DNA from: Arenicellales bacterium | GTDB taxonomy: Bacteria; Pseudomonadota; Gammaproteobacteria; Arenicellales; UBA868 | Assembly: GCA_028825345.1 (NCBI GenBank) | Contig: JAPKAJ010000080.1 | Location: 1-9,490 of the forward strand | Length of the DNA stretch: 9,490 bases | Reading direction: 5' to 3' | Part shown: positions 5,844 through 9,490 of the stretch, piece after piece | Numbering within the stretch: position 1 is the stretch's first letter | Layout: each line of letters starts with the position of its first letter | Program-made: the position numbers and the translations under genes | Notes under the pieces: generated by a model | Seen by the model: only the letters and a program-made list of their open reading frames with translations | Told to the model about the DNA's origin: nothing | Database searches by the model: none

Positions 5844-6473
5844 TCAGGGGCGAAGGGTCAGCAGCTTTCCCGGAATATTCTGTCGGGTCAGGTAGGGAAT
5901 GTCGGATACAGACTCGATACGAAAGCCGTTTTTCTCAGCGCTTTGTATCAGTAAAGCCTCCCAACCGATTTCTTTCCAACCTTTGCCGTTGACTGTAGCC
6001 ACCAGTACTCCATCGGGGGTCAACGCACTAAACAGTTGGGCAAGATCAAAGGGTTGACTGGGCTGGTGCGAGAAGACCCCAACGCAGATGACGGCCTGGT
6101 AGATCGGTTCCAGGGTCAGTTTTCCTGTCAGATCAGCTTCGCCCAGTGAGCGATAAACCCCCAGTGCCCGTGCCTTTTCCAGCATTTCCAAAGAAAGATC
6201 CAGGCCGTCAATTATTTGGTATCCAGAGTCAAAAAGCAGTTTCCCAACAAGGCCGGTGCCACAGCCCATGTCCAGAATCGGGGCGTTCAGTGAGGGCAGG
6301 TGCGTTTTCAGGCAGGCAACGGCTGCCTGCGGGGCGAGATAACCGAATTCATCAATGAGATCACCGTCATAGGTGTCAGCCCACTCACGATAAACCGCAC
6401 GAAAATCATCGCTGGTTTTTTCGCCATAGTTTCGCGCCAGGCGTGGGTCGAGGTGGGATGACTCTTTGGCCAT
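5844..6473 (-). CDS. Class I SAM-dependent methyltransferase
   Basis: The 209-residue protein has the Rossmann methyltransferase core: motif I ILDMGCGTG (66-74) and Asp92 after strand 2 (DGLDLSLEML). The N-terminal region with YREWADTYDGDLIDEFGYLAPQ (28-49, about) matches the WBSCR27/METTL27-like set of small-molecule methyltransferases, in which a WxxxYD patch precedes the SAM site. The acceptor is unknown. The tail IPGKLLTLRP seems intact. ATG 6473 lies 16 nt after the stop of the reductase gene, so the two are probably co-transcribed; the ribosome site is weak, which fits translation coupled to the upstream gene. A methyltransferase in an acyl-CoA operon might modify the pathway substrate or simply protect against it; that is a guess. 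Confidence 0.85.
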   Translation of the reverse strand: MAKESSHLDPRLARNYGEKTSDDFRAVYREWADTYDGDLIDEFGYLAPQAAVACLKTHLPSLNAPILDMGCGTGLVGKLLFDSGYQIIDGLDLSLEMLEKARALGVYRSLGEADLTGKLTLEPIYQAVICVGVFSHQPSQPFDLAQLFSALTPDGVLVATVNGKGWKEIGWEALLIQSAEKNGFRIESVSDIPYLTRQNIPGKLLTLRP

Positions 6474-6489
6474 TCTTTATCGAAAGGAG

Positions 6490-7296
6490 TCAGTCCTGAG
6501 CGAGGTCTTTAAGTGAGGCGCCCATCGAGGCAAACCCACTTAATGACCAACCGCCATCTACCGGGATAACAGCGCCAGTAATGTAAGACGCCAGGGGTGA
6601 AGCAAGGAACATGGCGGCCTGGGCGATGTCGGCAGTGGTGCCCTGGCGGCCCAGGGGGACGGAAGCGGTTACGGCTTGTTGCATCTTGTCGGTCGGGGCC
6701 AGTCGTGCCATGCCCTCAGTATCAGCGATGGGGCCAGGAACAATCGAATTGACACGGATGTTTTCCCCACCCCATTCCATTGCCAGCACGCGCGTCACCA
6801 TATCGACGCCGGCTTTGGCGGCGCATACATGGGCCTGCATTTCCATAGGCTGGAAAGCCTGGGGCGCAGAGATATTAATGACGGCACTGCCAGGCTTTCG
6901 AAGGTAGGGGTAAGCCGAGCGCATTACATGGAAGGTGCCCAGCAAGTCGATATCGACTACCGCCTTAAAGCCGTTGGCTGACATGCCGTTGACGGTTGCC
7001 GGAAAGTTGCCAGCTGCCCCCGAGATCAGCACATCAATGGGGCCAAAGCGCTCACTGAAGCCCCGACTGCACGATTCGATTGCCTCGTAATCGCGCACAT
7101 CGGCACTAAAGCCAATCGCGTGGGCGGCATCAGCTGAAAGCTGCACCACCGCTGCATCCACTTTTGCCTGGGACCGGCTGACTACACCGAGGTTTGCCCC
7201 GGCTCTGGCGAAACCTTGGGCGATACCCAGGTTGATCCCACTGGTACCGCCTATGACCAGCACATTCTGACCAGTGAAGTTAAGCTCAATAGTCAC
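6490..7296 (-). CDS. SDR oxidoreductase, 2,4-dienoyl-CoA reductase (DECR)-like
   Basis: With GTG 7296 as start the protein has 268 residues, the usual size. AGGAG lies 10 nt upstream and overlaps the TAG of the crotonase gene; the longer ATG-initiated frame from 7377 would add 27 basic residues that lie inside that gene. The cofactor motif is GGTSGINLG (16-24), and Ser40-Arg41 after strand 2 suggests NADPH. The NNAG equivalent is GAAGNFPA (93-100). The active-site segment AHVCAAKAGVDMVTRVLAMEWG keeps Lys161 but has Val157 where classical SDRs have the catalytic Tyr. The same arrangement, with PGPIADTEG (187-195), is found in peroxisomal and bacterial 2,4-dienoyl-CoA reductases, so NADPH-dependent reduction of an unsaturated acyl-CoA is the best guess. 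It is 13 nt from the crotonase gene, a natural functional partner. Confidence 0.85.
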   Translation of the reverse strand: MTIELNFTGQNVLVIGGTSGINLGIAQGFARAGANLGVVSRSQAKVDAAVVQLSADAAHAIGFSADVRDYEAIESCSRGFSERFGPIDVLISGAAGNFPATVNGMSANGFKAVVDIDLLGTFHVMRSAYPYLRKPGSAVINISAPQAFQPMEMQAHVCAAKAGVDMVTRVLAMEWGGENIRVNSIVPGPIADTEGMARLAPTDKMQQAVTASVPLGRQGTTADIAQAAMFLASPLASYITGAVIPVDGGWSLSGFASMGASLKDLAQD

Positions 7297-7309
7297 GGTT
7301 ATTGGGCTC

Positions 7310-8098
7310 CTATTGTTTTCCGGTAAAAACCGGCGCACGCTTGTTGATAAACGCTTCCAGTCCTTCCTGGCCATCACGTCCGGTCATATTGGCGCCGATC
7401 TCCCGCGTCTCTAGTGCGGTTTGAGCCATGAAGTCATTGCCGAAGCTGGCGTGCAGCATCTGTCGCGCCGAGGCAAATGCCTGGGTAGGACCTTTAGCAA
7501 AGGTATGCGCCAACGCTATGGCAGCTTTAAGAGCAGTGCCTTGAGGAACAGTACGGGTTGCCAGCCCCCACTCGACAGCTTCGATCGCTGAGAGTTCGCG
7601 GTTTTCAAAAATGAGTTCCTGAGTGCGGCGCAATCCAATCAGCCGGGGCAACAGCCAGGTAGAGCCGCCGTCAGGGCTGAGCCCCGCTGCAGTGTAGGCC
7701 AGTCGATAACGGGCAGTCTCATCTACCAGAACGATATCACCGACCAGCGTCATCGGTACGCCGCCGCCTGCTGCCATACCATTGACACCGACTACGACTG
7801 GTTTGGGCATCGTCAAAAGACAGTGCTGGGCTTCGTGCCATCGATCGGCAACGCTAGCCAATTGCTCCGTATCCGTACCAAAGTGCTGGAATTCTTTAAG
7901 ATCGCCGCCGAAACTGAACATCGGCCCATGGGCGCTGAAAACCACAGCCCGTACCTGTGGATCGTTCTGCGCTTCGCTGGCGGCGGACAGGAGATCCAGC
8001 GCCATCTGTCGCGACAGCGTATTGCCTGAATCAGGCTGGTTCAGGCAGATCACGGCAATTGCCTGATCGCGCTGATAGTCAACGTGAGTGAGATCCAA
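7310..8098 (-). CDS. Enoyl-CoA hydratase/isomerase (crotonase) family, PaaG-like
   Basis: From TTG 8098 the protein has 262 residues, typical for a crotonase. AAGGAG lies 6 nt before this TTG; the longer frame from ATG 8188 adds 30 residues unlike any crotonase start. The CoA and oxyanion-hole segments are MFSFGGDLKEF (60-70) and VNGMAAGGGVPM (105-116). The two glutamates of true enoyl-CoA hydratases are absent: the first position is Pro115 and the second Tyr135. Instead Asp143 in GLSPDGGSTWLLPR matches the Asp of PaaG-type 1,2-epoxyphenylacetyl-CoA isomerases and of dienoyl-CoA isomerases, so isomerisation of an unsaturated acyl-CoA is more likely than hydration. It is the first gene of the leftward operon. 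Confidence 0.85.
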   Translation of the reverse strand: MDLTHVDYQRDQAIAVICLNQPDSGNTLSRQMALDLLSAASEAQNDPQVRAVVFSAHGPMFSFGGDLKEFQHFGTDTEQLASVADRWHEAQHCLLTMPKPVVVGVNGMAAGGGVPMTLVGDIVLVDETARYRLAYTAAGLSPDGGSTWLLPRLIGLRRTQELIFENRELSAIEAVEWGLATRTVPQGTALKAAIALAHTFAKGPTQAFASARQMLHASFGNDFMAQTALETREIGANMTGRDGQEGLEAFINKRAPVFTGKQ

Positions 8099-8134
8099 GT
8101 TGTACTCCTTGGGTAAATGGATGGCAGGCCGACA

Positions 8135-8164
8135 ATAATGACGCAAACCAGGTCGGTATATCAA
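8135..8164 (-). promoter_or_regulatory. Candidate promoter of the leftward acyl-CoA operon
   Basis: On the minus strand TTGATA (8164-8159) is followed after 18 nt by CATTAT (8140-8135), matching five and four of the six consensus bases. Transcription would begin near 8128 and leave about 30 nt before the TTG start at 8098. This is a reading by eye only. Confidence 0.3.
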
Positions 8165-8234
8165 TTCTCTGGAACAACCACAGGTCATTTGGCTGGGGAT
8201 TACCTGCTGGGCTCATGGGTGATAACATTCCCGT

Positions 8235-8250
8235 TTAAGAATTATCTTAA
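8235..8250. promoter_or_regulatory. Palindromic operator candidate before the regulator gene
   Basis: TTAAGAATTATCTTAA is a perfect 6-bp inverted repeat with a 4-bp spacer. Its right arm overlaps the ribosome site TTAAGGA (8247-8253) of the ribbon-helix-helix gene. RHH proteins bind short palindromes as dimers of dimers and often repress their own genes, so self-control at this site is a reasonable inference. It is 136 nt from the crotonase start and could influence both directions. Confidence 0.4.
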
Positions 8251-8261
8251 GGATATGCGAT

Positions 8262-8483
8262 ATGGCCATGGGAAAGAAAACCACTCTTGAGGTGGAGTTA
8301 CACCAAGATACCGTAGCGATGCTGGAACACGCAAAGGAGACCTATGGCTTTCGCAGTACTTCCAAGGCATTGCGAGTCATTCTGGATTACATGGTCGCCG
8401 ATGCTGATTGGGACGAGGTGTTCATGAATCAGCGCTGCCTGCGCTGCGGTAGCGGCCAGGGCTGGCAGCAACCGGATTCATGA
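8262..8483 (+). CDS. Small ribbon-helix-helix-type regulator with C-terminal CxxC
   Basis: The 73-residue protein opens with a basic start and a short strand (KKTTLEVEL, 5-13), then two helices separated by a turn (TVAMLEHAKETYGF and TSKALRVILDYMVADA). This order and size match Arc/MetJ/CopG-type ribbon-helix-helix DNA-binding proteins, in which the strand reads the DNA groove. After the fold comes Cys59-Leu-Arg-Cys62-Gly, one half of a zinc-knuckle-like site, which could bind metal across a dimer or respond to redox state (inference). TTAAGGA at 8247-8253 is 8 nt before ATG 8262; ATG 8268 is a possible alternative. It lies between the divergent acyl-CoA operon and the aldolase gene and is the obvious candidate regulator of both. 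Family assignment rests on pattern only. Confidence 0.7.
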   Translation: MAMGKKTTLEVELHQDTVAMLEHAKETYGFRSTSKALRVILDYMVADADWDEVFMNQRCLRCGSGQGWQQPDS

Positions 8484-8488
8484 TATCA

Positions 8489-8501
8489 GGGCAGCTTGCC
8501 C
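8489..8501 (+). other. Small hairpin between the regulator and aldolase genes
   Basis: GGGCA-GCT-TGCCC can form a 5-bp stem in the mRNA right after the regulator stop. It hides the only ribosome-site-like bases (AGGG, 8488-8491) before ATG 8503, which favours the downstream ATG 8530 as the aldolase start. Confidence 0.35.
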
Positions 8502-8529
8502 CATGGTGGCCGTTACCTGGATTAGTCAA

Positions 8530-9291
8530 ATGACAAGTCAAATCAAATCGATAAGCACTGAGCAGTCTTATGCCGAGCAGCGTCAAGCGCTGGCGGGAGC
8601 ATTTCGTTGGGCAGCTCGGATGGATCTGCACGAGGGGGTGGCCAACCATTTTTCGCTGGCAGTGAACGATGAGGGCACCTCTTTCCTGATGAATCCAAAC
8701 CAGGTACATTTTTCGCGTATCCGCGCCAGCGATCTGCAGCTACTTGATGCTGATGATCTTACAACGATGGAAAAGCCAGACGCACCGGACCCAACGGCCT
8801 GGGGATTGCACGGCGCCATTCATCGTCATTGTCGGCACGCCCGCTGCGTGATGCATGCACACCCACAGTACGCCACTGTCCTCGCGAGCCTGGCCGACAG
8901 TCGGTTGCGGCCAATCGACCAGAATACGGCAATATTCTTCAACCGCTATGTGATTGATAATGAGTATGGGGGGTTGGCTTTCACCACTGAAGGGGAGCGG
9001 TGCGTGCAACTGCTATCCAACCCGTCCCACAAGACTATGATCATGGGCAACCACGGCATCATAACGATCGGTGACAGCGTCGCAGAAACCTTTAATCGTA
9101 TGTACTATTTCGAGCGTGCCGCGCGCACCTATATCCAGGCGCTACAAACCGGTCAGCCGCTGCGTATCCTGCCTGACGATGTCGCCGAGAAAACCGCAAA
9201 ACAGCTGGATGCCTACCCGGAGCAGGGATTCCGACATTTTGATGAACTCCTGGCCATACTTGAGCGCGAAGAGCCCGAATTTCGGGATTGA
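8530..9291 (+). CDS. Class II aldolase/adducin family protein
   Basis: The protein has 253 residues from ATG 8530, which I prefer because MTSQIKS is a usual start and GGA lies 8 nt upstream; ATG 8503 would add nine residues (MVAVTWISQ). It has the class II aldolase/adducin fold seen in fuculose- and ribulose-phosphate aldolases. The metal-binding histidines are His109 and His111 in MHAHPQYATVLA and His175 in GNHGIITIG. The catalytic acid, usually Glu in a SSE-LPLH patch, is replaced: the equivalent segment is PTAWGLH, with Ala90 at about that place. That suggests a non-aldolase reaction such as a decarboxylation, or a binding role, as in many adducin-like members; the substrate is unknown. 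It lies 46 nt behind the regulator gene and is probably co-transcribed with it. Confidence 0.85.
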   Translation: MTSQIKSISTEQSYAEQRQALAGAFRWAARMDLHEGVANHFSLAVNDEGTSFLMNPNQVHFSRIRASDLQLLDADDLTTMEKPDAPDPTAWGLHGAIHRHCRHARCVMHAHPQYATVLASLADSRLRPIDQNTAIFFNRYVIDNEYGGLAFTTEGERCVQLLSNPSHKTMIMGNHGIITIGDSVAETFNRMYYFERAARTYIQALQTGQPLRILPDDVAEKTAKQLDAYPEQGFRHFDELLAILEREEPEFRD

Positions 9292-9319
9292 AGCAGCGCC
9301 TGCAGGCGCTGCTTAGTTT
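9291..9319 (+). terminator. Hairpin terminator after the aldolase gene
   Basis: A perfect 24-bp palindrome (9291-9314) with a 10-bp stem, GCAGCGCC against GGCGCTGC at its core, and a TGCA loop begins at the last base of the stop codon. It is followed by TTAGTTTA, a broken T-run, so it should end transcription at least in part. Being symmetric, it could act in the other direction too, where AATCCCGA follows rather than Ts. Confidence 0.6.
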
Positions 9320-9401
9320 AAGGCGTTACTCTATTTTCCCCGCACTTGGTAGTATGTTCCGTCTACAAGATACGCACTGTGGCGAGGGGGCTCTTAAACT
9401 A
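9314..9401. repeat. 88-bp segment flanked by a 9-bp inverted repeat
   Basis: TAGTTTAAG (9314-9322) and its exact complement CTTAAACTA (9393-9401) enclose 70 bp without an ORF. Inside, CCCC (9339 region) and GGGGG (about 9386-9390) could extend pairing. It may be a structured RNA, a processed 3' region between two converging genes, or the trace of a small mobile element; no target duplication was seen. Confidence 0.3.
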
Positions 9402-9434
9402 GACGCAGACGTCAGAAATACACCCTGATGTAGG

Positions 9435-9490
9435 TCAGTTGATACGACCCACAATGGCTTTTTCGCCCAGATCATCACCTCGGGCTTGGC
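9435..9490 (-). CDS. Partial CDS, C-terminus of an unrecognised protein
   Basis: A leftward frame enters from the right edge and reads QARGDDLGEKAIVGRIN before a TGA at 9437-9435. The composition is that of an ordinary soluble protein end, while the other two leftward frames give either an immediate TGA TGA or a less protein-like string. Seventeen residues are too few to name a family. The gene converges on the aldolase gene. Confidence 0.4.
   Translation of the reverse strand, partial: QARGDDLGEKAIVGRIN

Noticed and set aside
7297..7377. A 27-residue N-terminal extension of the reductase
   Set aside because: It overlaps the crotonase 3' end, is basic and unlike an SDR start, and GTG 7296 has AGGAG in place.
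8129..8156. CCGAC/GTCGG inverted repeat upstream of the crotonase gene
   Set aside because: Only 5-bp arms with an 18-bp spacer, which chance easily gives.
8099..8188. A 30-residue N-terminal extension of the crotonase
   Set aside because: The extension is Cys- and Arg-rich without family resemblance, and TTG 8098 has AAGGAG at 6 nt.

Overview
The window looks like a piece of a moderately GC-rich bacterial chromosome, probably a gammaproteobacterium or similar proteobacterium (by eye, from gene content and codon style; no marker gene is present to prove it). It is a metabolic accessory region. I see no transposase, phage gene, tRNA, rRNA or CRISPR array.

Left part (1-3450). A leftward gene enters at the edge with a signal-peptide-like start (1-51). 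A palindrome-rich divergent region (52-239) separates it from a rightward pair: a D-2-hydroxyacid dehydrogenase (240-1214) and a luciferase-like flavin monooxygenase (1273-2406), probably co-transcribed. A possible terminator follows, then a stand-alone SAM methyltransferase of phosphoethanolamine N-methyltransferase type (2656-3450).

Middle (3451-4745). A stretch rich in CTAG tetramers and inverted repeats holds a possible 53-residue leftward ORF and a well-formed promoter for a tiny lipoprotein (3938-4171). The lipoprotein has three exact 19-residue repeats, each with a Cys-x8-Cys pair. Next is a GFA-family zinc protein (4335-4745) whose start sits directly behind an A9G7 homopolymer run.

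Right part (4786-9490). A leftward group reads from right to left: crotonase/PaaG-type isomerase (start TTG 8098), DECR-like short-chain dehydrogenase (start GTG 7296), a class I methyltransferase, and an EamA/DMT exporter. The first three are 13-16 nt apart and probably form one operon; the exporter follows after 149 nt. The crotonase and reductase suggest handling of unsaturated acyl-CoA intermediates. Divergent from this operon are a small ribbon-helix-helix regulator (8262-8483), with a perfect 16-bp palindrome at its own ribosome site, and a class II aldolase/adducin protein (8530-9291) that ends in a strong hairpin. The last bases hold the C-terminus of another leftward gene.

Most likely to repay study: the periodic cysteine lipoprotein and its operator-like promoter, the homopolymer tract at the GFA start, and the regulator/aldolase unit facing an acyl-CoA operon whose enzymes lack the textbook catalytic residues of their superfamilies.
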